The notes below the pieces were generated by a model, which ran no database searches, was not told the origin of the DNA, and saw nothing but the letters and a program-made list of their open reading frames with translations. Shown here in pieces: positions 37,658 to 45,835 of a DNA stretch of 64,000 nucleotides (position 1 is its first letter; each line of letters starts with the position of its first letter). This stretch comes from Arcicella rigui (GTDB taxonomy: Bacteria; Bacteroidota; Bacteroidia; Cytophagales; Spirosomataceae), in NCBI RefSeq assembly GCF_034929435.1, contig NZ_JAYFUM010000011.1, forward strand, positions 124,001 through 188,000. Direction: 5' to 3'. A program made the translations under genes and the position numbers.

Positions 37658-40150
37658 GTGAAAATACCATTACTTTATTTGAAAAGTGAACAAACACTCT
37701 TTTCAATAAAAACCTTAGCAAGTCTGTCGGTCTTGTTATATTCAGTGATTTTTTCTTTTGAAGGATTTGCCCAAAATGCTATTCCGGGATGTACAGATAA
37801 AACCAGTATCATGGTAGGGATTGTACCTGTATCTGGTGATGCTGCTTTAACTCGTTCAGAAGTTTATGCGTTTGGAGGCTCAAGTAACCCCAATACAGGG
37901 ACACAAACTTGTACTGTTCAAAAAGGGGGTGCAGAAGGTTTGGTAACTGACCATGATAGAAATATTACTTACATGGCAACTTGTTGTGGACAGTCTGAAA
38001 TCTTGCGATACGATTATGTAACGGGTACTTTTTTAACGCCAATCAAATTACCCGGCGAAGATTTATTGGATATGACTATTTCCTCAGACAATCAGTTTTT
38101 GTATGTAACAAGTTATAATGGGATTTCAAAAGTAAGTACTATTTCAAACTCGGTAGTAGATTATTATCAGTCATCTTCATTCAATAATAAAACTGGTGGA
38201 CTTTGGGGAATAGCTATTCATCCAACTACTGGCAATGTGTATGCTGGTAAAAACTGGAATCTTTCAGGACAAACCAGTACGATTGAATACGTAAGTTCTT
38301 CTCTTACTGGTGCGTCAACCCTTTTGGCAACTGCTCCTGCTGGATTCAATGTCAGAGGTATAAATTTCAGTAGCGATGGTGACCTTTGGGCTTTGTTAGC
38401 AAGTAACGACAGTAATATTCCAGATAGATTGGTAAGATACAACAGTACTACTGGAGCAGTTAAAGAAACTTTTAATTTTAGTACCAATAACTCAGGGCCA
38501 GCCACAGGCGGTGCCGTAGATTCATTCGACTTAGCTTTTGGGCCAGATGGTAATTTATACATCACTACTTATAAAGGCGACTGTATCACTAAGTTTGACG
38601 TAACTACAAAGCAGTTTTCAACCTACGTTCAGTACCATGCGGGTGTTCAAGGTAAATCTATCACTTTCCTTTGTGGTAACTTCAAATGTAATGACTGTGC
38701 TGCTCCTGCTGTTACGGCAGCAAATGTTGCTACTACAACGGCTACTTGTACGAATGGCATTGTAAATAATAATGCTACTGCTACGCTTTCGGGCTTAGTA
38801 TTTAATGCTACTAAGGCTATCGAAGGAGCTATCAAAGAAGGAGCTACTTTTGGTACTACGCCAATTTTTGGAGCTGGTGCAAACCTTACTTTAAATACTG
38901 GTGAAACCTCTTTTACTTTTACTGGTTTAAAACCCGGTACTACTTACACCATTCGTGTTTGGGCTGGTTCGGATGCTTGTTATAATGATGTTACTTTTAC
39001 AACGGCTGCTTTAAGTGCGAAAGTTACAAGTTCGGCAGGTGCTACTTTATGTGGTGCTGGTATTGCTACGCTTACTGCCGCTTGTACTGTGGGCGTACCT
39101 CAGTGGTATAGTTCAGCCAGTTCAACTACTACAGTTGGTACAGGCAATAGTTTTATTACGAATGTTAATAGCAATACTTCATTCTTTGTAGGCTGTAAAC
39201 TCGACAATAATGCTTGTATAGTACCTACCGAAAATAGAACAGAAGTAAAAGTAAACGTTAGTACGCCTCCTGCAGCACCAACACAAGCAAACGTTAGTGG
39301 AGGTGTAGTTTGTAATACAGCCGCAAGTATTGATTTAACCGCTACTTGTAGCACTGGTACTACGCCAGTTTGGTACGACTCTCAATCTTCTACTACATTA
39401 TTACATACAGGAAGTCCATTCAATGTTTTTGTAAATGCTACTAAAACGTATTTTGTAGGTTGTAAAGATTTAACTTCTGGTTGTGAATCCGCTTTAGGAA
39501 CAAGGGCTACGGCTGTTGCCAATTTTAGTACTATCGCTACGCCAAGCATTAGTACTTCTACTTCTCCTGTTTGTGCTGGTACAAATGTGGTCGTTTCAGC
39601 TCCATCTTCATCAACTTATGCTTGGACGGGTCCAAATGGCTTTACAGCTAATACACAAAATCTTACTTTCAATAATATCCAGACAAACCAAGCAGGGATT
39701 TATACACTGACTGTAAGTAACGGAATTTGCTCGGCTACTTCTACTTTGAATTTACTCATTTTTGACAGTCCACAAGGAATTACGGCTACTGCTACTAATT
39801 CAACTTGTAATGTAAACACGCCTAAAAATGATGGTTCTATCAAACTAAGTGGATTTGGCGTAAATCTTAGATTCGACGTTAGTACAGGAGCTACTTATAC
39901 TGGAACTAAAACATACACAACAGCTACAAATATTCCGTCGGATGGTTTGTTGAGGTCAGATATTAGTAATCCAACGACTGTTTTCCAACAATATACGGTT
40001 CGTGTTTTCAATGCAAACGACTGTTTTGCAGATTATACCGTAACCATCCAGCAAGTAACTTGTGACTGTGGTGAAGCAAGATGTATTCCATATACAGTAC
40101 AAAAAACTAAAACGGTTACTAAAAAATCACTTATTACGATTTCTAATTAA
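37658..40150 (+). CDS. Secreted beta-propeller/Ig-like surface protein
   Basis: An 830-residue exported protein. The start is a GTG at 37658, chosen because the following basic-hydrophobic stretch (about residues 15-39, ending FEGFAQ) is a signal peptide and no ATG is near. Residues ~40-345 resemble a gluconolactonase/SMP-30-like propeller with repeated blades (EGLVTDHDRNITYMATC, DLAFGPDGNLYITTY). The second half is a series of Ig-like modules with Cys pairs (about 350-790; APSSSTYAWTGPNGFTANTQ is PKD/Ig-like). It ends in a Cys-rich stretch and basic tail (CDCGEARCIPYTVQKTK), not in a recognised type IX sorting domain. Confidence 0.75.
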   Translation: MKIPLLYLKSEQTLFSIKTLASLSVLLYSVIFSFEGFAQNAIPGCTDKTSIMVGIVPVSGDAALTRSEVYAFGGSSNPNTGTQTCTVQKGGAEGLVTDHDRNITYMATCCGQSEILRYDYVTGTFLTPIKLPGEDLLDMTISSDNQFLYVTSYNGISKVSTISNSVVDYYQSSSFNNKTGGLWGIAIHPTTGNVYAGKNWNLSGQTSTIEYVSSSLTGASTLLATAPAGFNVRGINFSSDGDLWALLASNDSNIPDRLVRYNSTTGAVKETFNFSTNNSGPATGGAVDSFDLAFGPDGNLYITTYKGDCITKFDVTTKQFSTYVQYHAGVQGKSITFLCGNFKCNDCAAPAVTAANVATTTATCTNGIVNNNATATLSGLVFNATKAIEGAIKEGATFGTTPIFGAGANLTLNTGETSFTFTGLKPGTTYTIRVWAGSDACYNDVTFTTAALSAKVTSSAGATLCGAGIATLTAACTVGVPQWYSSASSTTTVGTGNSFITNVNSNTSFFVGCKLDNNACIVPTENRTEVKVNVSTPPAAPTQANVSGGVVCNTAASIDLTATCSTGTTPVWYDSQSSTTLLHTGSPFNVFVNATKTYFVGCKDLTSGCESALGTRATAVANFSTIATPSISTSTSPVCAGTNVVVSAPSSSTYAWTGPNGFTANTQNLTFNNIQTNQAGIYTLTVSNGICSATSTLNLLIFDSPQGITATATNSTCNVNTPKNDGSIKLSGFGVNLRFDVSTGATYTGTKTYTTATNIPSDGLLRSDISNPTTVFQQYTVRVFNANDCFADYTVTIQQVTCDCGEARCIPYTVQKTKTVTKKSLITISN

Positions 40151-40160
40151 TTGCTTAATA

Positions 40161-40210
40161 CATTCATAAAAAAGCTGTCAGAAGTATTTCTGACAGCTTT
40201 TTTATGAATG
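40161..40210. terminator. Strong bidirectional terminator
   Basis: Two 23-base arms (40161-40183 and 40188-40210) pair perfectly around a 4-nt loop, with A6 and T6 runs inside. It lies 10 bp after the secreted-protein gene and 12 bp after the end of the convergent UbiA-like gene, serving both. Confidence 0.9.
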
Positions 40211-40221
40211 AGTCTTACCCT

Positions 40222-41079
40222 TTAACCTAAAAGCAGATAACAAATCCACACCAATATTCCTTGAAAAAGCATTGTTCCATCTAAAATTCCATAATGGTAA
40301 AAAGATTTCTTTTGAAGTGTTTTATCATTAAGAAAATACAAAGTACTAATGGCAGAAAGTATAAAAGCTGGCAAAACAAATAAATGTGACGTATGATAAT
40401 GCCACGCACTCAAACCGAAAAAGAAAATTATCAAAGTATTCGACAATAGCATTGATTGCCTCACTCCTACTACCAAAGGAATGGTTTTCAAACCCGACTG
40501 TGCATCTCCATTCATATCTCGAATATCAAAAGGAATCGTAATAGCAAAAACGAATAAAAAGCGTTCTATCAGCATCAAAGCCACATGAAGCAATTCATAG
40601 CTTTTTCCCGACTGTACGATTGGTAATAAAATAGTCGTTGCAGACCAAACGATGGCGATAAGAAAGATTTTTAGAAAAGGGATTTCTCTCAACCTAAATA
40701 AATATTGCTGATTTTTAAAAATGGGCAAAGAGTAAAAAATGGTAATAAAAGCAAAGGGTGAAAGGGTAATAAGTACTTCTTTTTTCGCCAAACAAACAGC
40801 TATCAAAAAGCCAATCACCGAAAAAGCCACCAATACATAAAAAAGGGATAAGTACTCTTTCAACCATTTATGTTTGTCGCCGTTCAAGGCTTGTTTGTTG
40901 GTTAAAACCGTAACAAGGCGATGCAAATTATAATCGAATAAGGTAGCAAAAAAGATGATAAACAAATAAGGATGCCACTGTGGCGACATCCCTAATTGCA
41001 ATTGCGTTTCCACCGTAAGAGCTACCGCCGCCAGTGAAATATACAGATTGGTATTGATTAAAAAATTTAAAATTTTCAA
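40222..41079 (-). CDS. UbiA-like prenyltransferase family membrane protein
   Basis: A 285-residue protein with about eight membrane helices. The second acidic motif of UbiA enzymes is clear (PFDIRDMNGDAQSGLKTIP), whereas the first is reduced to FDYNLHRL in place of the usual NDxxDxxxD. UbiA proteins join prenyl chains to aromatic or other acceptors in the membrane. The weak first motif means catalysis of the standard type is doubtful; many Bacteroidota have such a divergent paralogue with unknown substrate. It is followed on the same strand by nothing and preceded by moeA. Confidence 0.75.
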   Translation of the reverse strand: MKILNFLINTNLYISLAAVALTVETQLQLGMSPQWHPYLFIIFFATLFDYNLHRLVTVLTNKQALNGDKHKWLKEYLSLFYVLVAFSVIGFLIAVCLAKKEVLITLSPFAFITIFYSLPIFKNQQYLFRLREIPFLKIFLIAIVWSATTILLPIVQSGKSYELLHVALMLIERFLFVFAITIPFDIRDMNGDAQSGLKTIPLVVGVRQSMLLSNTLIIFFFGLSAWHYHTSHLFVLPAFILSAISTLYFLNDKTLQKKSFYHYGILDGTMLFQGILVWICYLLLG

Positions 41080-41192
41080 TGGTCGTGAATTTTCTGAAGT
41101 AAAATTTCATTTTACAAAATTATTTTAAGCTGCAAATTTCAGTAATCATTTTTTTATACTCAAAACTCCACACTCAAAATTCAGCACTCAAC

Positions 41193-42389
41193 CTAAAGCC
41201 CACGAAATCTTACAAAGCTAAATACTTCTCCTGCTTTAAAAATTTGTTTTTGGGCAGGTAATTCAACAAAACCATCACAATCTGTCAGATTAGCAAAGTC
41301 GGCTGAACCGCTTCCTAAAAAGGGTTTTGCCATCATTTTCCCTGCTTCAAAATAGGTTTTTACAGGTACGAAGTAAGTTAAATCTGGCTTGAAAATAATG
41401 TCTTTGTCTAATATTACTTCTTCATGTTTGCTCTCTGATTTTAAAGTTGGCAACACATATTTGCAGAAACATAAAAAAGTAGAAACTGGATTTCCGGGTA
41501 ATGCAAAGATGATTTTTCCAGTAGGTGTTTTTCCAAACCACATGGGTTTTCCGGGTTTTTGGGCTACTTTATGAAAGAGTTTTTCTAAACCTAAATCAGC
41601 TAAAATAGCAGGCACAAAATCTTTTTTTCCTGCTGAAACGCCACCGCTCAACAGCAAAATATCATAAGTAGCAATAATTTCTTTCAACTTTTGGTAGAGT
41701 ACTTTTTCTTCATCAATCAAATGAAAAGTACTGGCTTCTACGCCAATTTGCTGCAAAGCCGCCGATAACATATAAGCATTTGAAGTACGAATTTGATACG
41801 CCAGAGGTGTTTTATCAATCTCAACCAACTCATCGCCTGTTGAAATAATGGCAATTTTAGGCGTACTCTGTACTTGTACTTTACTTTTTCCCACAGAAGC
41901 CATTACGGCTATTTCGGCAGGACTAATCTTGATACCTTTTTGCAATAAAACTTCTCCTGCGTGTCGGTCAGAGCCTTGCACATGAACGTTTTGTCCTTTT
42001 ACAATTTCTTCTTTGGCAATGCTGATGGAAGCAAATTTTACTTCACCGTCTTGCTGAATATTGATGTCTTCATAACGTACCACGGTATCGCAACCCAAAG
42101 GTAAAATTGCCCCCGTCATTACTTCAATGCCTTTGCTGGCATCTTGCAAAGTCTTTTGAGCTTCGCCTGCAAATTGAATATTTTCAATGGTAATTTTTTG
42201 AAAGTCTATCTTTTCAAAACAAAAAGCCAAGCCGTCCATCGCTACTCTATTGAATGGCGGAAAATCTCGGTCGGCAAGGATATTTTCTGCTAAAATCTTT
42301 CCAACAGATGCCATCAAAGGCAATTCTACAACCGCAGTGCTGTGCGGATTGGCTTGTACAATTTTTAGAGCTTCTTCTACTGAAATCAT
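41193..42389 (-). CDS. moeA: Molybdopterin molybdenumtransferase
   Basis: A 398-residue enzyme that inserts molybdate into adenylylated molybdopterin. Family stretches are visible: DRDFPPFNRVAMDGLAF, the GAILPLGCDTVVRYED segment, IISTGDELVEI, LLLSGGVSAGKKDFV and FALPGNPVSTFLCF. Length is normal. It is divergent from moaC, with 152 bp between the two starts, which probably houses both promoters. No moaA, moaE or moaD is in the window, so the rest of the pathway is encoded elsewhere. Confidence 0.95.
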   Translation of the reverse strand: MISVEEALKIVQANPHSTAVVELPLMASVGKILAENILADRDFPPFNRVAMDGLAFCFEKIDFQKITIENIQFAGEAQKTLQDASKGIEVMTGAILPLGCDTVVRYEDINIQQDGEVKFASISIAKEEIVKGQNVHVQGSDRHAGEVLLQKGIKISPAEIAVMASVGKSKVQVQSTPKIAIISTGDELVEIDKTPLAYQIRTSNAYMLSAALQQIGVEASTFHLIDEEKVLYQKLKEIIATYDILLLSGGVSAGKKDFVPAILADLGLEKLFHKVAQKPGKPMWFGKTPTGKIIFALPGNPVSTFLCFCKYVLPTLKSESKHEEVILDKDIIFKPDLTYFVPVKTYFEAGKMMAKPFLGSGSADFANLTDCDGFVELPAQKQIFKAGEVFSFVRFRGL

Positions 42390-42541
42390 AAGTATTTTTG
42401 GAAACTTAGCCGAAAGTCAATTTCGGTTAAACGTAGGGAATCAAGATTAGATATTTACCTTTGTGCAAAATTAAACAGGATTCCTTTGGGAATTGTTGAT
42501 TCTTTAGATTTTGTTCAAACGGATTTTTTGACCAATACGAT

Positions 42542-43027
42542 ATGAAAACTTTTACGCATTTAGATTCCGACAACCAGCCTTCGATGGTGGATGTTTCTGA
42601 AAAAGCCATTACCAAACGCACGGCAATTGCCCAAAGTATTGTGGTACTGACGGACGAAATTATGGCGAATTTTCAGGATGGCGACCTTAAAACTAAAAAA
42701 GGTTCTGTGATTCAAACGGCTATTATTGCAGGAACGATGGGAGCAAAAAAGACTTCTGAATTGATTCCACTTTGTCATCCTTTGGGTTTGGATTCTTGTA
42801 AGTTTTCAACTGAAATTGTCGGGAATGAAGTAATTATTACTTGTACTTGCTCGCTAACGGCAAAAACGGGGGTAGAAATGGAGGCTTTGACAGGTGCAAG
42901 TATTGCGGCTTTGACGATTTATGATATGTGTAAAGCTTTCTCGCACGATATTACGATTAAAGAAACAAAATTGATTGCTAAAACTGGAGGGAAAAGCGAT
43001 TATAAAGCTGTGAGCTATGAGCCTTGA
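42542..43027 (+). CDS. moaC: Cyclic pyranopterin monophosphate synthase
   Basis: A 161-residue enzyme that, together with MoaA, makes cyclic pyranopterin monophosphate from GTP in the first step of molybdenum cofactor synthesis. The active-site segments TSELIPLCHPLGLDSC and AKTGVEMEALTGASIAALTIYD (in two parts) match the family. Length is normal. It is followed by an inverted-repeat element and then mobA. Confidence 0.95.
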   Translation: MKTFTHLDSDNQPSMVDVSEKAITKRTAIAQSIVVLTDEIMANFQDGDLKTKKGSVIQTAIIAGTMGAKKTSELIPLCHPLGLDSCKFSTEIVGNEVIITCTCSLTAKTGVEMEALTGASIAALTIYDMCKAFSHDITIKETKLIAKTGGKSDYKAVSYEP

Positions 43028-43325
43028 GATTTGGGATTTCGGACTTCGGTCATCGGGTTTCAGATTTCGGTCGTCGTTTTTTTGTTTTTTAATGAAGTAT
43101 TTGAGTAAAACTATAAATTGATTACTTGAGGAACACAGAGGAACACAGAGAATATAAAGAGTTTCACAGAGAAACATTAAGATAAAAAGCTCTATGAAAC
43201 TCAGTAAAAACTCTGCTCAACTCTGTGTAATAAAATTAAGCTAAAGAAAACCGATGACCGAAGTCCGACATCCGAAACCTGAAATCCAAAATCCGATGAC
43301 CGAAATCCAAAATCCAAAATCCGAA
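43022..43325. repeat. Inverted-repeat element between moaC and mobA
   Basis: Outer arms: CGGACTTCGGTCATCGG in 43042-43058 is complementary to CCGATGACCGAAGTCCG near 43250-43266. Inner arms: ACACAGAG and GAGTTTCA on the left pair with TGAAACTC and CTCTGTGT on the right. The centre is AT-rich. The right arm enters the mobA coding frame. Confidence 0.7.
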
Positions 43326-43907
43326 AGCTCAAAGCTCATAGCTCATAGCTCAAAACTAAAAGCTTTAATCCTCTCAGGCGGAAAAAGTACTCGAATGGGA
43401 ACAGAAAAGCGTTTACTGAATTATCATGGCAAAACTCAGGAACAGTACTTGTATGATTTACTAAAACCTTTTTGTGATGAAGTATTTGTATCAATCAATG
43501 CTAATCAGCAAACGGAATTACCTTATATCCAAGACCTTGAGCTTTCAGTAAAAAGTCCGATTGTGGGGATTTTTTCTGCATTTCAACAATTTCCTGATGT
43601 AGCTTGGTTGGTAATTGCTTGCGATATGCCTTTGGTAAGTGAGGAAACAATTGCATTTTTAATCAATAACAGAAATCCAGAAAAGTACGCAACTGCTTTT
43701 GAAAACCCAGAAGAACATTTTCCAGAGCCTTTGCTAACGATTTTTGAAGCTAAATTTTTCGAGCCTTTACAAGTATTTATTCAACAAGAAAAAAAATCAA
43801 CGATGCGATTGCTACAAAGTTTAGACATCGAGTTACTTCAAATTCCAGATGCTAAAATGTTGAAGAATATTAATACTGCGGAGGAGTTTAGAAGCTTTCA
43901 GCTGTGA
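43254..43907 (+). CDS. mobA: Molybdenum cofactor guanylyltransferase
   Basis: A 217-residue (or 203-residue, from the ATG at 43296) nucleotidyltransferase that joins GMP to molybdopterin. The nucleotide-binding loop LILSGGKSTRMGTEKRLL and the metal-binding CDMPLV are clear. MobA proteins normally begin just before this loop. Here about 35 extra residues precede it, encoded by intergenic word repeats (TEVRHPKPEIQNP, TEIQNPKSE), and no start codon lies closer to the domain. The tail is therefore probably translated although it is not part of the fold. Confidence 0.9.
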   Translation: MTEVRHPKPEIQNPMTEIQNPKSESSKLIAHSSKLKALILSGGKSTRMGTEKRLLNYHGKTQEQYLYDLLKPFCDEVFVSINANQQTELPYIQDLELSVKSPIVGIFSAFQQFPDVAWLVIACDMPLVSEETIAFLINNRNPEKYATAFENPEEHFPEPLLTIFEAKFFEPLQVFIQQEKKSTMRLLQSLDIELLQIPDAKMLKNINTAEEFRSFQL

Positions 43908-44092
43908 GCTTTCGGATTTCGGATTTCAGATGTCGGCAATTAGTAAAGCTTTGAGCTTTCGGATTTCAGTTATCGGACTTCGGATTTCAGTAAAATAGTA
44001 TATTTTTTAATCCTAAAATATTCATTCTTCATTTACAAAACATACCTTAAAACTTAAAACTCAAGGCTCAAAGCTCATAGCTAAAAAATATT
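43908..44092. repeat. Interspersed GATTTCGG and CTCAAAGCTCATAGCT words
   Basis: Several imperfect copies of TTTCGGATTTCAG lie at 43912-43990, and the words ACTCAAGGCTCAAAGCTCAT lie just before miaA. Same families as around mobA and after other genes of the window. No gene. Confidence 0.6.
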
Positions 44093-45034
44093 ATGTCCGA
44101 AATCCGAAATCCTAAACCCGAAATCCCAAATAAAACGCTAATCATCATCGTCGGGCCGACGGCTGTTGGAAAAACTGATTTGTGTGTAAAACTTGCCAAA
44201 TTGCTTGATACAGAAGTAGTGTCGGCAGATTCTCGCCAGTTTTATCGTGAATTAGCGATTGGTACAGCCAAACCGACCGAAGCGGAAATGGATGGTGTAG
44301 TGCATCATTTTATTAATTCACATTCTATTCACGATTATTATTCAGTTGGTGATTTTGAACGGGATTGTTTGACGGTTTTGGAAGAAATTTTTAGTAGAAA
44401 AGACGTAGCAATTCTAACGGGCGGTTCAGGAATGTTTATCAAAATGATTACTGACGGCATCGACGAAATGCCCGAAGCTGATTTGGAATTGAGACAAAAA
44501 TTGGCTGAACGTTTTGAAAAAGAAGGTTTAGGACAATTGCAAGAAGAATTAAGAGTACTCGACCCTGTCTATTTTGAACAAGTAGATGAACAAAATACGC
44601 AAAGAGTATTGCGTGCTTTGGAAGTTTGTTTATCTACGGGCAAACCTTTTTCAAGTTTTCGGAAAAACCAAAAAGTTCAGCGACCTTTCAAAATGCTAAA
44701 AATTGCCTTGGAACGTCCACGAGAAGAACTTTATGCCAGAATTGATACTCGAATGGATATGATGTTAGCCGCAGGTTTGGAGGAAGAAGCCAAAGCTGTA
44801 ATAGATTACCGAGAGCATTATGCTTTGAAAACCGTAGGCTACCGAGAAATCTACGAACACTTAGACGGCAACTATGACCGTGAAGAAATGATAAGATTAT
44901 TAAAAAGAAATTCAAGAAGATACGCCAAACGCCAAATGACTTGGTTTAAAAATCAGGATGAATTTCATTGGTTTGATGCCAAAAATGTAGCAGAAATCAC
45001 TGAATTCATTACAAACGAACTAAAACAAATGTAG
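44093..45034 (+). CDS. miaA: tRNA dimethylallyltransferase
   Basis: A 313-residue enzyme that prenylates A37 of tRNAs reading UNN codons. The P-loop GPTAVGKTDLCVK, the DSRQFYRELAIGTAKPT segment and the FKNQDEFHWFD end match the family, and length is normal. The first 13 residues (SEIRNPKPEIPN) do not belong to the fold: they are encoded by the same word repeat that precedes mobA, and no closer start codon is in frame. Function is unrelated to the molybdenum genes upstream. Confidence 0.95.
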   Translation: MSEIRNPKPEIPNKTLIIIVGPTAVGKTDLCVKLAKLLDTEVVSADSRQFYRELAIGTAKPTEAEMDGVVHHFINSHSIHDYYSVGDFERDCLTVLEEIFSRKDVAILTGGSGMFIKMITDGIDEMPEADLELRQKLAERFEKEGLGQLQEELRVLDPVYFEQVDEQNTQRVLRALEVCLSTGKPFSSFRKNQKVQRPFKMLKIALERPREELYARIDTRMDMMLAAGLEEEAKAVIDYREHYALKTVGYREIYEHLDGNYDREEMIRLLKRNSRRYAKRQMTWFKNQDEFHWFDAKNVAEITEFITNELKQM

Positions 45035-45057
45035 CGAAACCTAAAAGGCTTCGCTAC
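45031..45057 (+). terminator. Stem-loop at the miaA stop
   Basis: GTAGCGAA and TTCGCTAC pair around a short AT-rich centre, including the miaA stop codon TAG. No T-run follows, so termination is uncertain. Confidence 0.4.
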
Positions 45058-45128
45058 AATTTCATCCTTAAACCAAAACTAAATAGATAATGCGTTCTAA
45101 AATGGCATCTGCCAATGTAATATATTGC

Positions 45129-45365
45129 TTATTCTTCTTGTCGTTTGAAAACTAAAAGAAAAATTTTACTTCCTATGTCTAATAAACGGCTCTCGTTCGC
45201 CAATATTGCCTTCTTTTTAAGAACTGAGGCAATATTTTTTGTCTTTACATCTTTCTTCTCAACCTTCTTTTTTGACAATAAATTATGTGGAAACCCAATG
45301 GCTAATGAAGAATTAGTCACTGCGAAAACGGTAAATAATGTTAGAGCAATTGTAAAAGATTTCAT
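45129..45365 (-). CDS. Small exported hypothetical protein
   Basis: A 78-residue protein. It begins MKSFTIALTLFTVFAVTNSS, a typical signal peptide, followed by a short Lys-rich mature part (LLSKKKVEKKDVKTKN). A plus-strand frame covers almost the same bases, but its product starts in the middle of the antisense and has no such signal, so I favour the minus strand. No family recognised. Confidence 0.5.
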   Translation of the reverse strand: MKSFTIALTLFTVFAVTNSSLAIGFPHNLLSKKKVEKKDVKTKNIASVLKKKAILANESRLLDIGSKIFLLVFKRQEE

Positions 45366-45835
45366 CGTTGTTGTTGCTTTTTAAATTTCCTTATAATAAG
45401 TCGCAAGAGTGGTTTTTTAATTACAATGTAAAGTTAAGGGTTTTGTTAGGTACTATGCAATACATAATACCTTAAATTTTCTTAAATTCTGTATAAGTGG
45501 TTTTGAAAACGGATGAACGGAGGCTCATTTTGTTCATAAGATGCAGGAAAGTAGTTAAACGTTGCAGAGAGAAATTTTTTTTTATTTTTTTTCAAAAAAA
45601 ATTATCTCACTAAAATACCATGTCAGCTAATTTTAGCATAGCCTAAAATTTTTCTGACTTAGAATAGTAATATTTTCATAGCACAATTGCGTATATCATA
45701 AAGGGTTACCATACTTGCAAATTTAAAAAATAGGGCATAGATTTCGGAAAAATCAATCATCTCCAATATTGATTAAAAATTACCCATTCTTAGAAAAATT
45801 AAATTACTCGGCTTGAAATGTCGAGGCACTTCATC
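45366..45835. other. AT-rich intergenic region
   Basis: About 470 bp between the divergent small gene and the aldehyde dehydrogenase gene. It contains a long T/A-rich stretch (about 45570-45605). No repeat, hairpin or clear promoter pair was found. Confidence 0.35.

Noticed and set aside
45145..45384. 79-codon plus-strand frame
   Set aside because: Covers the same bases as the minus-strand small protein, which has a proper signal peptide; the plus-strand product has none.
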